Origin: Flavobacteriaceae bacterium UBA4439
GTDB lineage: Bacteria > Bacteroidota > Bacteroidia > Flavobacteriales > Flavobacteriaceae
Assembly (NCBI GenBank): GCA_002390455.1
Contig: DGPN01000015.1
Coordinates: 7,284-71,283 of the forward strand
Length of the DNA: 64,000 nt
Reading direction: 5' to 3'
The position numbers and the translations under genes are program-made. The notes beneath the pieces are model-generated. The model saw nothing but the letters and a program-made list of their open reading frames with translations, searched no databases and was not told where the DNA came from. Below are positions 8,733 through 16,584 of the stretch, one piece after another. The stretch's first letter is position 1. Every line of letters starts with the position of its first letter.

Positions 8733-9344
8733 GTGAAAATCATTTGTATTGGGAGAAATTACCCTCAGCATGCAGAGGAGTTGGGCAATGAAAAACCCGA
8801 ATCTCCTGTTGTCTTTCTTAAGCCCGATACGGCAATAATCCAAAAGAGTTTTCCCTTTTATATCCCCCCTTTTTCAGATCAGATTCACCATGAAGTGGAG
8901 GTTGTGGTCAAAATCAATCGCATTGGCAAATACATAGAGGAAAAATTTGCTCATAAGTATTATCAGGAAATCGGATTAGGGATTGATTTTACTGCTCGTG
9001 ATTTGCAAAAGAAATTAAAGGAAAAGGGTTTGCCTTGGGAAAAAGCCAAAGCCTTTGACGGTTCCGCTTTGATGGGAAGTTGGTTCGATAAATCTCAATT
9101 CAAAGATTTGAATCAATTGGATTTTGAACTCGCAAAAAACGGTGCTACTATTCAAGAGGGAAACACTTCTCAAATGCTTTGGAGCATTGATGAACTGATC
9201 TCGGAGGTTTCTCGATTTTTTACCCTCAAAATCGGAGATGTAATTTTTACCGGAACTCCAGCGGGTGTGGGACCCGTTGGTGCAAATGATGTTTTGGAAG
9301 GATATTTGGAAGGGGAAAAAGCATTTACGGTAAAAATAAAATAG
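8733..9344 (+). CDS. Fumarylacetoacetate hydrolase (FAH) family protein
   Basis: A 203-residue short FAH-family enzyme with a GTG start. Members hydrolyse or decarboxylate acylpyruvate-type substrates; short bacterial forms include acylpyruvases and oxaloacetate decarboxylases. Family features: CIGRNYPQHAEE at the N-terminus, the metal-binding E-x-E in HHEVEVVVKI, GIDFTARDLQ and the terminal VIFTGTPAGVGPV. It lies 10 nt after the exonuclease gene and 1 nt before cinA. The exact substrate is not predictable. Confidence 0.88.
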   Translation: MKIICIGRNYPQHAEELGNEKPESPVVFLKPDTAIIQKSFPFYIPPFSDQIHHEVEVVVKINRIGKYIEEKFAHKYYQEIGLGIDFTARDLQKKLKEKGLPWEKAKAFDGSALMGSWFDKSQFKDLNQLDFELAKNGATIQEGNTSQMLWSIDELISEVSRFFTLKIGDVIFTGTPAGVGPVGANDVLEGYLEGEKAFTVKIK

Positions 9345-9345
9345 A

Positions 9346-10587
9346 ATGAAAGCAGAACTGGTCAGTATAGGAGACGAAATTTTAATTGGACAAATTGTAA
9401 ATACCAATGCTGTTTTTTTGGCCAAGGAATTGAATAAGATAGGGGTTGAAGTTGCTCAGATCAGTAGTATCTCCGACCAAAAAGAGATCATAGTCAATGC
9501 CTTGGATGAGGCGCGAAAGAGGGCTGACATTATCATAATGACAGGAGGGTTGGGGCCTACCAAGGACGATGTTACTAAACATACACTTTGCGAATATTTT
9601 GACGATCATTTGGTCAAAAATGAGAAGGTTTTGGAACATATCGAAAATATTTTTAAAAAATATGTCACCACTCCCATCAGCGATATGAATCGAGAGCAGG
9701 CCAACTTACCCACCAAAGCTACGATTCTTCACAACCGATATGGTACGGCAGCGGGTATGTGGTTTTTGGATGCTGGACAAGTGTTTGTTTCCCTACCTGG
9801 TGTGCCTTATGAGATGGAAGCTTTGATAAAAAACGAGGTGTTGCCCAAAATTCAACAACAATTTGTACTCCCTGCATTGTACCACAAAACCATACTCACT
9901 TATGGTTTGGGAGAAAGTGTAATTGCGGAAAGAATCGAGGATTGGGAAAACAATCTGCCAGAGTCCATCAAGTTGGCCTATCTACCCAGTTTGGGAAGGG
10001 TGCGCTTGCGTCTATCGACCAAAGGCCCAGAACTAGAGGCACTAAAAACAGCGGTAAATGCACAGTTAGAAAAGGTCATCCCTTTGATAGAGGATATTTA
10101 TTTTGGTACAGAAGAGGATCAGTCCATTGAATTTCAGATTGCCAAAAGATTAAATGAAATGGGAAAATCGCTTTCCTGTGCGGAGAGTTGCACGGGTGGA
10201 GCCATTGCGACAAGATTTACTTCTCAAGCGGGGGCTTCTACTTTTTTTAAGGGTAGTGCTGTAACCTATGCTACAGACTCAAAAACGGATTTGTTGGGGG
10301 TGGAAAAAACCATTATCGAAAAGCATGGTGTTGTCAGTGGAGCGGTTGCGGCAGCGATGGCTTTGGGTGCTCAAAAAAAGTACCAGTCCGATTATGCAAT
10401 TGCCACCACCGGAAACGCTGGGCCTACCAAGGGTGATAGCGGGCAAGAAGTGGGTACCGTTTTTATTGGATTAGCAACTCCTAAAGGGGTTGAAAGTTTC
10501 CAATACAACATGGGAAATAACCGTACCCGTGTGATTCATAAAACGGTTAATCAAGCCTTTGAAATACTTTATAGAGCCTTGCACTAG
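9346..10587 (+). CDS. cinA: CinA-type competence/damage-inducible protein, NMN deamidase-related
   Basis: A 413-residue protein with the usual two-part structure: an N-terminal MoaB/MogA-like domain (SIGDEILIGQIVNTN at the start; MTGGLGPTKDDVTK) and a C-terminal PncC-like nicotinamide-nucleotide amidohydrolase domain (LSCAESCTGGAIATRF ... TTGNAGPTKGDSG). The family recycles NAD by-products (ADP-ribose pyrophosphatase and NMN deamidase activities). Last gene of the E2-exonuclease-FAH-cinA run. No terminator hairpin is obvious in the 200 bp downstream. Confidence 0.93.
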   Translation: MKAELVSIGDEILIGQIVNTNAVFLAKELNKIGVEVAQISSISDQKEIIVNALDEARKRADIIIMTGGLGPTKDDVTKHTLCEYFDDHLVKNEKVLEHIENIFKKYVTTPISDMNREQANLPTKATILHNRYGTAAGMWFLDAGQVFVSLPGVPYEMEALIKNEVLPKIQQQFVLPALYHKTILTYGLGESVIAERIEDWENNLPESIKLAYLPSLGRVRLRLSTKGPELEALKTAVNAQLEKVIPLIEDIYFGTEEDQSIEFQIAKRLNEMGKSLSCAESCTGGAIATRFTSQAGASTFFKGSAVTYATDSKTDLLGVEKTIIEKHGVVSGAVAAAMALGAQKKYQSDYAIATTGNAGPTKGDSGQEVGTVFIGLATPKGVESFQYNMGNNRTRVIHKTVNQAFEILYRALH

Positions 10588-10736
10588 TCTCAAGAAATAT
10601 ATCTTTCCATCAATTGTTATTCTTAACTCTGGTATTCTTTTTTATAGCGTATTCTAAAAAAAGAAACTTTATTTAGTAAATCGGATTTAAAGAAAAGAAT
10701 AACCGAATAAAACGAGAATTATTTCAAAATATGTTT

Positions 10737-10766
10737 TTGTTACTCCCATAATAAAATGTAAATTTG
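10737..10766 (+). promoter_or_regulatory. Full -33/-7 promoter of the rpmB operon
   Basis: TTG at 10737-10739, a 19-nt spacer and TAAATTTG at 10759-10766: a textbook Bacteroidota housekeeping promoter. The rpmB start lies 28 nt downstream, preceded by an A-rich leader (TTAAAAATAATATTAATAATC) without a Shine-Dalgarno sequence. Confidence 0.8.
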
Positions 10767-10794
10767 CATCCTGTTAAAAATAATATTAATAATC

Positions 10795-11034
10795 ATGTCT
10801 AGAGTTTGCGACATCACGGGGAAAAGGGTAATGTTTGGGAACAATGTTTCCCATGCTATGAATAAAACGAGAAGACGTTTTGACATTAACTTGATCAAAA
10901 AACGTTTCTACATTCCCGAAGAAGATAAATGGATTACTTTAAAAATCAAAGCCTCCGTGTTGAAAACCATCAACAAAAAAGGAATCAGTGCTGTGATTAA
11001 AGAGGCCAAAGCCCAAGGCATTTTAAGAGATTAA
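10795..11034 (+). CDS. rpmB: 50S ribosomal protein L28
   Basis: A 79-residue basic protein beginning MSRVCDITGKRVMFGNNVSHAMNKT in family fashion (SRVCxxTGKxPxxGNxVSHxxxKT), with the typical RRRFDINLIKKRFY segment. It is a structural protein of the large subunit. First gene of rpmB-rpmG-DUF4295, 1 nt before rpmG, with its own clear promoter. Confidence 0.97.
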   Translation: MSRVCDITGKRVMFGNNVSHAMNKTRRRFDINLIKKRFYIPEEDKWITLKIKASVLKTINKKGISAVIKEAKAQGILRD

Positions 11035-11035
11035 T

Positions 11036-11218
11036 ATGGCAAAGAAAGGAAACAGAGTTCAGGTAATTTTAGAGTGTACAGAACACAAAGAGTCCGGTAA
11101 GCCGGGAACTTCCCGTTATATCACTACCAAAAATAAAAAGAATACGCCCGATCGATTGGAGATCAAAAAATTCAATCCTATCCTCAAGCGTATGACCCTT
11201 CACAAAGAAATTAAGTAG
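11036..11218 (+). CDS. rpmG: 50S ribosomal protein L33
   Basis: A 60-residue L33 of the large subunit: MAKKGNRVQVILECTEHK, then a TSRYITTKNKKNTPDRLEIKKF segment and a LKRMTLHKEIK tail. It has a single cysteine and lacks the paired CxxC zinc ribbon of C+ forms, so it is a zinc-independent (C-) type. It sits 1 nt after rpmB and 2 nt before the DUF4295 gene. Confidence 0.96.
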   Translation: MAKKGNRVQVILECTEHKESGKPGTSRYITTKNKKNTPDRLEIKKFNPILKRMTLHKEIK

Positions 11219-11220
11219 TT

Positions 11221-11373
11221 ATGGCAAAGAAATCAGTAGCAACCCTCCAGACAGGATCCAAAAAGTTGACAAAAGCCATCAAGATGGTTAAGAAAAATAA
11301 TTCTAACTCCTACTCCTTCGTTGAAACTATTATCAATCCAGATATTGCCAACGAATGGTTGAGTAAGCAATAA
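11221..11373 (+). CDS. DUF4295 small basic protein, likely ribosomal
   Basis: A 50-residue lysine-rich protein starting MAKKSVATLQTGSKKLTKAI and ending NEWLSKQ. It directly follows rpmG (2-nt gap) in what must be one transcript. This family is a conserved Bacteroidota companion of L28/L33. From memory it may correspond to bL38, the extra large-subunit protein seen in the Flavobacterium johnsoniae ribosome structure; I could not verify that link. The strongly basic composition and position fit a ribosomal protein. It is short enough to be easily missed by gene callers. Confidence 0.85.
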   Translation: MAKKSVATLQTGSKKLTKAIKMVKKNNSNSYSFVETIINPDIANEWLSKQ

Positions 11374-11395
11374 AATCCCTTACAATTCAAAATAT

Positions 11396-11422
11396 AAGCT
11401 ACTTTTACAGTAGCTTTTTTTA
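11396..11422 (+). terminator. Intrinsic terminator or attenuator between the DUF4295 gene and ftsY
   Basis: A perfect 8-bp stem AAGCTACT / AGTAGCTT around a TTTAC loop, followed by a run of T. It lies 22 nt after the DUF4295 stop and only about 12 nt before the ftsY start, so read-through or an unseen promoter is needed for ftsY. Confidence 0.75.
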
Positions 11423-11433
11423 TTGGTAGACCT

Positions 11434-12387
11434 ATGAGTTTTTTAAAATCGATTTTTAGTCCAGAAGAAAAGGAGCGATTGAATCAAGGTCTTTCGGCTT
11501 CTAAGAAATCTTTTTTTTCAAAATTGGGAACAGCGGTAGCTGGAAAATCAAAAATTGATGCTGATTTATTGGATGAATTGGAGGAGGTTTTGATACGTTC
11601 TGATGTGGGAGTGGCTACTACACTCAAAATTATAGATGCTTTGGAGGCAAGAGTTGCCAAAGATAAATATTTGGGATCCAACGAATTGGCTCATATTTTA
11701 AGAGAAGAAATCACTACTCTTTTACAGCAGCATAATGATAATTTAGTCAAAGATTTCGATGCTCCTTTGGATCACCATCCCCACGTAATCATGGTGGTGG
11801 GAGTGAACGGTGTCGGTAAAACAACTACCATCGGCAAACTGGCTCATCATTACAAAGGGGGAGGAAAAAAAGTCCTTTTGGGGGCAGCAGATACATTCAG
11901 AGCAGGTGCCATAGATCAATTACAAATTTGGGCAGATCGAGTAGGGGTAGACTTGGTCAAACAACAAATGGGCAGTGACCCAGCCTCAGTGGCCTTTGAT
12001 ACCTTGCAGTCGGCTGTCGCTCAAAAGAGCGATTTGGTCATCATCGATACCGCTGGACGTTTACACAATAAAATCAATTTGATGAACGAATTGGCCAAAG
12101 TCAAGAAAGTCATGGACAAAGTTGTTCCCGATGCTCCCCATGAAGTACTATTGGTATTGGACGGTTCTACCGGACAAAATGCTTTTGAGCAAGCCAAACA
12201 GTTTACCGCCGCAACAGAGGTAAACTCATTGGCCATTACCAAACTCGATGGAACTGCCAAAGGGGGAGTGGTAATGGGTATTTCCGATCAATTTCAAATT
12301 CCTGTTCGTTTTATTGGAGTGGGAGAGGGAGTGGAGGATCTGCAATTGTTTCACGCAGAAACATTTGTGGGGAGTTTTTTCAGTTAA
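11434..12387 (+). CDS. ftsY: Signal recognition particle receptor FtsY
   Basis: A 317-residue SRP-family GTPase that docks SRP-ribosome complexes at the inner membrane for co-translational insertion. The NG domain is complete: helical N domain (1-100), P-loop GVNGVGKTT (123-131), GAADTFRAGA, DTAGR and the TKLDGTAKGG guanine-binding motif. There is no long acidic A domain, as is usual in this phylum. It follows the ribosomal-protein cluster after a terminator-like hairpin. Confidence 0.96.
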   Translation: MSFLKSIFSPEEKERLNQGLSASKKSFFSKLGTAVAGKSKIDADLLDELEEVLIRSDVGVATTLKIIDALEARVAKDKYLGSNELAHILREEITTLLQQHNDNLVKDFDAPLDHHPHVIMVVGVNGVGKTTTIGKLAHHYKGGGKKVLLGAADTFRAGAIDQLQIWADRVGVDLVKQQMGSDPASVAFDTLQSAVAQKSDLVIIDTAGRLHNKINLMNELAKVKKVMDKVVPDAPHEVLLVLDGSTGQNAFEQAKQFTAATEVNSLAITKLDGTAKGGVVMGISDQFQIPVRFIGVGEGVEDLQLFHAETFVGSFFS

Positions 12388-12544
12388 GTTATTTGTATGA
12401 AATGAGCATTAACAAATTTTAATAATACAGTCAAAACAGGGTATGTTTAAAATTATTAATGATAGCACTAGGGTAAACTTTTATTGCAAATGTTCTAAAC
12501 ATTATAGTTAACTTAAAATCAAACAATTAACAAAATTTAAAAGT

Positions 12545-13537
12545 GTGAAAGTTATTGAAAACACTCTTTTTGTATTAGCAGTTCTTTTTGGACTTTTTAT
12601 CATTGGTCCCGAAGTGGAAACGCCTGATTTGGAAACGCCATTGCCTGAGATCCAATACGATCTGAATGAATTAAAGGATTGGATTGACAGCAAAGAAGCG
12701 ACTTTCGATAATATAAAGCCAGACAATGCTTCACAATTAATTTTCCACGATTCTGTTCCACAAAAAACAGCGTATAGCGTTTTGTATTTGCACGGTTTTT
12801 CTGCCAGTCGCGCTGAAGGCAATCCTGTTCATCTCAACATAGCTAAAGCATTAAAGGCTAATCTTTATTTACCTAGACTGAGCGATCATGGACTGATAGA
12901 AGAAGAACCCATGTTGCATTTTACAGCACAGCGGTATTTGGATAGTGCCAAAGAGGCATTGGCGGTTGCCAAAAAGATAGGTGAGAAGGTAATTGTAGTA
13001 TCGAGTTCTTCTGGAGGTACCCTCTCTTTGATTTTGGGAAATGATCCACAAATTGCGGCTTTATTGTTGTTTGGTCCCAATGTAGAAATATACAATCCTA
13101 ATGCCAAGTTGCTGACTTTACCCTGGGGACTTTATATTGCTCGTGCGGTTTTGGCTAGCAAATACCATGTTATGGATAAGATTACAGAACAAAAGCTAAA
13201 CTATTGGACAACTCGATACCGATTGGAGTGTACGCTGCACTTGCAAAAATTAATGGAAACAGGGATGCGCCCAGAGATTTTTAGGAGGATCACCTCAGCA
13301 GTTTTTATGGGTTACTACTATAAGAATGAGGAAGATAAAGATGAAGTGGTGTCCATTCCCGCCATGCTCAAAATGTTTGATGAATTGGGTACTCCAAATA
13401 ACAAAAAACAAAAAATGGCTTTTCCCGATGCAGGAGACCATGTGATTGGTTCGTATTTGACCACCTCTAATTATTCTCAAGTCGAAAAAGTAGCTCTGAG
13501 TTTTTTGGAAGAAAAATTAAATATAGATTTAAATTAA
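12545..13537 (+). CDS. Alpha/beta hydrolase with N-terminal membrane anchor
   Basis: A 330-residue protein, GTG start. Residues 5-21 form a hydrophobic segment (uncleaved anchor or signal), followed by a charged linker and an alpha/beta-hydrolase fold: oxyanion-loop LYLHGFSAS (80-88), nucleophile elbow VVSSSSGGTL with Ser155, and the catalytic histidine at about His299 in DAGDHVIGS. The elbow reads S-x-S-x-G instead of the usual G-x-S-x-G. Probably a carboxylesterase or lipase-like enzyme exposed to the periplasm; the substrate is unknown. It is preceded by 157 bp of AT-rich DNA without an exact promoter box and followed 10 nt later by rimO. Confidence 0.78.
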   Translation: MKVIENTLFVLAVLFGLFIIGPEVETPDLETPLPEIQYDLNELKDWIDSKEATFDNIKPDNASQLIFHDSVPQKTAYSVLYLHGFSASRAEGNPVHLNIAKALKANLYLPRLSDHGLIEEEPMLHFTAQRYLDSAKEALAVAKKIGEKVIVVSSSSGGTLSLILGNDPQIAALLLFGPNVEIYNPNAKLLTLPWGLYIARAVLASKYHVMDKITEQKLNYWTTRYRLECTLHLQKLMETGMRPEIFRRITSAVFMGYYYKNEEDKDEVVSIPAMLKMFDELGTPNNKKQKMAFPDAGDHVIGSYLTTSNYSQVEKVALSFLEEKLNIDLN

Positions 13538-13547
13538 AGTTAATCCA

Positions 13548-14870
13548 TTGAGAACCAAAAGTAGAAAGCAAAACAAGATCAACGTTATTACCATGGGCTG
13601 TTCCAAAAACCTCTATGATTCGGAGGTGTTAATGGGGCAACTAAAAGCCAATGATAAAGACGTAGTTCACGAGGAGGAAGGAAATATTGTAGTCGTCAAT
13701 ACTTGTGGTTTTATCGACAATGCTAAGGAAGAATCCGTCAACACCATTTTGGAGCAAATCCAAAAAAAGGAAAGTGGAGCCATTGACCAACTATTTGTTA
13801 CGGGCTGTTTGAGCGAACGCTACAAGCCAGATCTTGAAAAAGAAATGCCACAAGTGGATGCCTATTTTGGGACTACCGATTTGCCCCAATTGCTCAAAGC
13901 ACTGGGAGCAGATTACAAACACGAATTGTTGGGAGATCGCCAAACGACAACCCCCAAAAACTACGCTTACTTTAAAGTTTCTGAGGGCTGTGACCGTCCT
14001 TGTTCTTTTTGTGCGATCCCTCTGATGCGTGGCAATCACCGTTCTACACCCATAGAAGAATTGGTGCAAAGGGCAGAAAAATTGGCGCAAAATGGAGTCA
14101 AAGAACTGCTGTTGATTGCACAGGATTTGACCTATTACGGTCTGGATTTATATCAAGAAAGACGATTGGCCGATTTGCTTCGGGCTTTGGCTAAGGTGTC
14201 TGGGATAGAATGGATTAGAATGCATTATGCTTTTCCCTCAGGCTTTCCTATGGAGGTCATAGAGGTAATGAAACAAGAGCCTAAGGTTTGTAATTATTTG
14301 GACATTCCCTTACAGCATATTTCCGATCCCATTCTCAAATCTATGCGAAGGGGAACCACCCAAAAAAAGACGACGGATTTGATTGATAATATCCGAAAAA
14401 TATTGCCCGAAATCGCTTTGAGAACGACGCTGATTGTGGGCTACCCTGGTGAGACAGAAGCTGATTTTGAAACCCTCAAACAGTGGGTCAAGACCATGAG
14501 GTTTGAGCGTTTGGGTTGTTTTACCTACAGTCATGAGGAAAATACCCATGCCTATCAATTGGAGGACAATGTTCCGCAGCAAGTCAAGCAAGAGCGCGCC
14601 AACGAGATCATGAAAATACAATCCGAAATCTCTTGGGAGCAGAATCAAAAAAAGGTGGGTAAGAGCTTCCGCTGTGTGATTGATCGAAAACAAGGCGATC
14701 ACTTTGTGGGCAGAACGGAAATCGACTCTCCTGATGTGGACAATGAGGTGTTGATCGATGCCAAAAAGTATTATCTGAAGCTAGGCGATTTTACCGATGT
14801 CGAAATTGTCGATGCATCAGATTTTGATCTTTATGGTATTCCGTTAAATAACAAGGCTGTTGGAGATTAA
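13548..14870 (+). CDS. rimO: Ribosomal protein S12 methylthiotransferase RimO
   Basis: A 440-residue radical-SAM enzyme that methylthiolates the conserved aspartate of ribosomal protein S12. The N-terminal UPF0004 domain binds one 4Fe-4S cluster through Cys18 (MGCSKN), Cys53 (NTCGF) and Cys87 (TGCLSE). The radical-SAM cluster ligands are Cys148, Cys152 and Cys155 (CDRPCSFC). A C-terminal TRAM domain follows. The TTG start is supported by an MRTKS-type N-terminus that I recall from homologues. It is 10 nt downstream of the hydrolase gene. Confidence 0.95.
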   Translation: MRTKSRKQNKINVITMGCSKNLYDSEVLMGQLKANDKDVVHEEEGNIVVVNTCGFIDNAKEESVNTILEQIQKKESGAIDQLFVTGCLSERYKPDLEKEMPQVDAYFGTTDLPQLLKALGADYKHELLGDRQTTTPKNYAYFKVSEGCDRPCSFCAIPLMRGNHRSTPIEELVQRAEKLAQNGVKELLLIAQDLTYYGLDLYQERRLADLLRALAKVSGIEWIRMHYAFPSGFPMEVIEVMKQEPKVCNYLDIPLQHISDPILKSMRRGTTQKKTTDLIDNIRKILPEIALRTTLIVGYPGETEADFETLKQWVKTMRFERLGCFTYSHEENTHAYQLEDNVPQQVKQERANEIMKIQSEISWEQNQKKVGKSFRCVIDRKQGDHFVGRTEIDSPDVDNEVLIDAKKYYLKLGDFTDVEIVDASDFDLYGIPLNNKAVGD

Positions 14871-14902
14871 AAAAACACTCCTATCTTTATCTTAAATTAC
14901 TC

Positions 14903-16507
14903 ATGAAAGCGCATCACATTCCCTTCGTTGAAACTGGATATTTTTCCGATTTGATGTGCGATTACCTTAATGACAAAAAAGAATTACAGTCCTTTCACAG
15001 TGGTTTACCCAGTTTTGAAAACCTCTACGAGCAGGCTTTAAAAAAAAGCAAGCTTTTCTCTCCCCAAATCAGACAAACGCTTTGTGATCGTCTTCGAAGC
15101 CAGTACAGTAGTATCCAAATGTCTTCCTCAGTGGCTGAAAACCTTCAACTGCTCGAAAACAAAAACACCCTAACGGTAACTACCGGACATCAGTTGTGTT
15201 TGATGACTGGGCCGCTCTATTTTATCTATAAAATTGTCAGTACCATCAAACTATGCCGACAACTCAAGGATCGATATCCCGATATGGATTTTGTCCCTAT
15301 TTATTGGATGGCAACCGAAGATCACGACTTTGAGGAAATTAGTGCCTTTATTTTCCAGGGAAAAAAATTTCAATGGAATACGAAGTCGGGAGGGGCGGTA
15401 GGTAAAATAAAAACAGGAAGCTTGAAGCCGTTGTTGGATTTGTTTAAACAAGAGTTGGGCGACAGTATCAATGCTAATGCGCTAAAAGCATTGATCGGAA
15501 GAAGTTATGAAGCAGGGGGGGATTTGTCTCATGCAACGAGGATTTTTGTAAACTTCCTTTTTGAAGCCTACGGACTGCTAATCATTGATGGGGATGATGC
15601 GGCATTAAAAAAACACTTTATTCCCTATCTAAAAGAAGAATTACAAGAACAAACTTGTGCTAAAAGTGTCCTTTTGCAGATTGAAAACCTCAAAAAAGAG
15701 TACAATCCTGATTATAAACCTCAGGTAAATCCTAGAGATTTGCATTTGTTTTTTTTGGAGGAAGGCAAAAGGCACCGCCTAATAAAAAATGAGCATGGTT
15801 TTACTTGGGAGGGAAAAGAAGACAACATCGGTGCTCCAGAAATCTTGGATTGGGTTAAGAAATCCCCCGAAAAATTTTCGCCCAATGTCCTACTTCGTCC
15901 CCTCTATCAAGAGGTTATTTTACCCAACATCGCCTATTTCGGTGGAGGGGGAGAGTTGGCCTATTGGATGGAATTGAAATCTTTTTTCGATACTCAGGAC
16001 ATTCCTTTTCCTCTTTTGATTTTAAGAAATGCTGCCTTGGTGATTAGTGAAAAAAACATCCGTAAAATCAGTAAGTTCAAACTGGAATGGAAAGATTTAT
16101 TTCTTAAAAGAAACGCATTAATCAATAAAAAAGTAAGACAGATTAGCAATATTGATTTGGATTTGTCCCCATTCAAAAAGCTACTTGAAGTCCAGTTTGA
16201 TTCTTTGGAGAAGCTTGTTCAAGAGACTGATCCCTCTTTTGAAGGGGCGGTCAAAGCTCAAAAATCTAAGCAATTCAAAGGAATTGACCATTTGGAGCAT
16301 CGCCTTCTCAAAGCCCAAAAGATTAAACTGAAAGATCAGGTGGAGCGTTTGGTGCTTTTGCAGGAACAACTTTTTCCTGGTGGACAATTGCAAGAAAGGG
16401 TGGAAAACTTTAGTGGTTTTTATCTCGAACAAGGCGATACTTTAATCGAATTTTTACTGGAAATATTCAATCCTTTATCGGCCGAATTTACTATACTCGA
16501 GATATAA
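14903..16507 (+). CDS. bshC: Bacillithiol biosynthesis cysteine-adding enzyme BshC
   Basis: A 534-residue BshC, the putative ligase adding cysteine to glucosaminyl-malate in the last step of bacillithiol synthesis. Family features: the N-terminal HIPFVETGYFSDLMCDYL, TVTTGHQLCLMTGPLYF, VPIYWMATEDHDFEEI (Rossmann-like core), ANIAYFGGGGELAYWMEL, and a long C-terminal coiled coil (about 380-500). Its presence implies that the cell uses bacillithiol as a thiol; bshA and bshB are not in this window. A near-match to the -7 box (TATCTTTA, 14882-14889) lies upstream. Confidence 0.93.
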   Translation: MKAHHIPFVETGYFSDLMCDYLNDKKELQSFHSGLPSFENLYEQALKKSKLFSPQIRQTLCDRLRSQYSSIQMSSSVAENLQLLENKNTLTVTTGHQLCLMTGPLYFIYKIVSTIKLCRQLKDRYPDMDFVPIYWMATEDHDFEEISAFIFQGKKFQWNTKSGGAVGKIKTGSLKPLLDLFKQELGDSINANALKALIGRSYEAGGDLSHATRIFVNFLFEAYGLLIIDGDDAALKKHFIPYLKEELQEQTCAKSVLLQIENLKKEYNPDYKPQVNPRDLHLFFLEEGKRHRLIKNEHGFTWEGKEDNIGAPEILDWVKKSPEKFSPNVLLRPLYQEVILPNIAYFGGGGELAYWMELKSFFDTQDIPFPLLILRNAALVISEKNIRKISKFKLEWKDLFLKRNALINKKVRQISNIDLDLSPFKKLLEVQFDSLEKLVQETDPSFEGAVKAQKSKQFKGIDHLEHRLLKAQKIKLKDQVERLVLLQEQLFPGGQLQERVENFSGFYLEQGDTLIEFLLEIFNPLSAEFTILEI

Positions 16508-16572
16508 GTTTTACCAACATTTTTTTTTAATAAATTCCCTTTTTTGCCAATTCATAACATTTGAATTAATTG

Positions 16573-16580
16573 TATTTTTG
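16573..16580 (+). promoter_or_regulatory. -7 box (TATTTTTG) of guaA, 4 nt from the start codon
   Basis: Exact TAnnTTTG followed by ACTT and then the ATG, the same arrangement as recR. A leaderless transcript is predicted. No TTG at the standard -33 spacing. Confidence 0.6.
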
Positions 16581-16584
16581 ACTT

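Noticed and set aside
10588..10736. Gap after cinA checked for a ribosomal-protein leader structure
   Set aside because: AT-rich without a clear stem; only the rpmB promoter at its end is supported.
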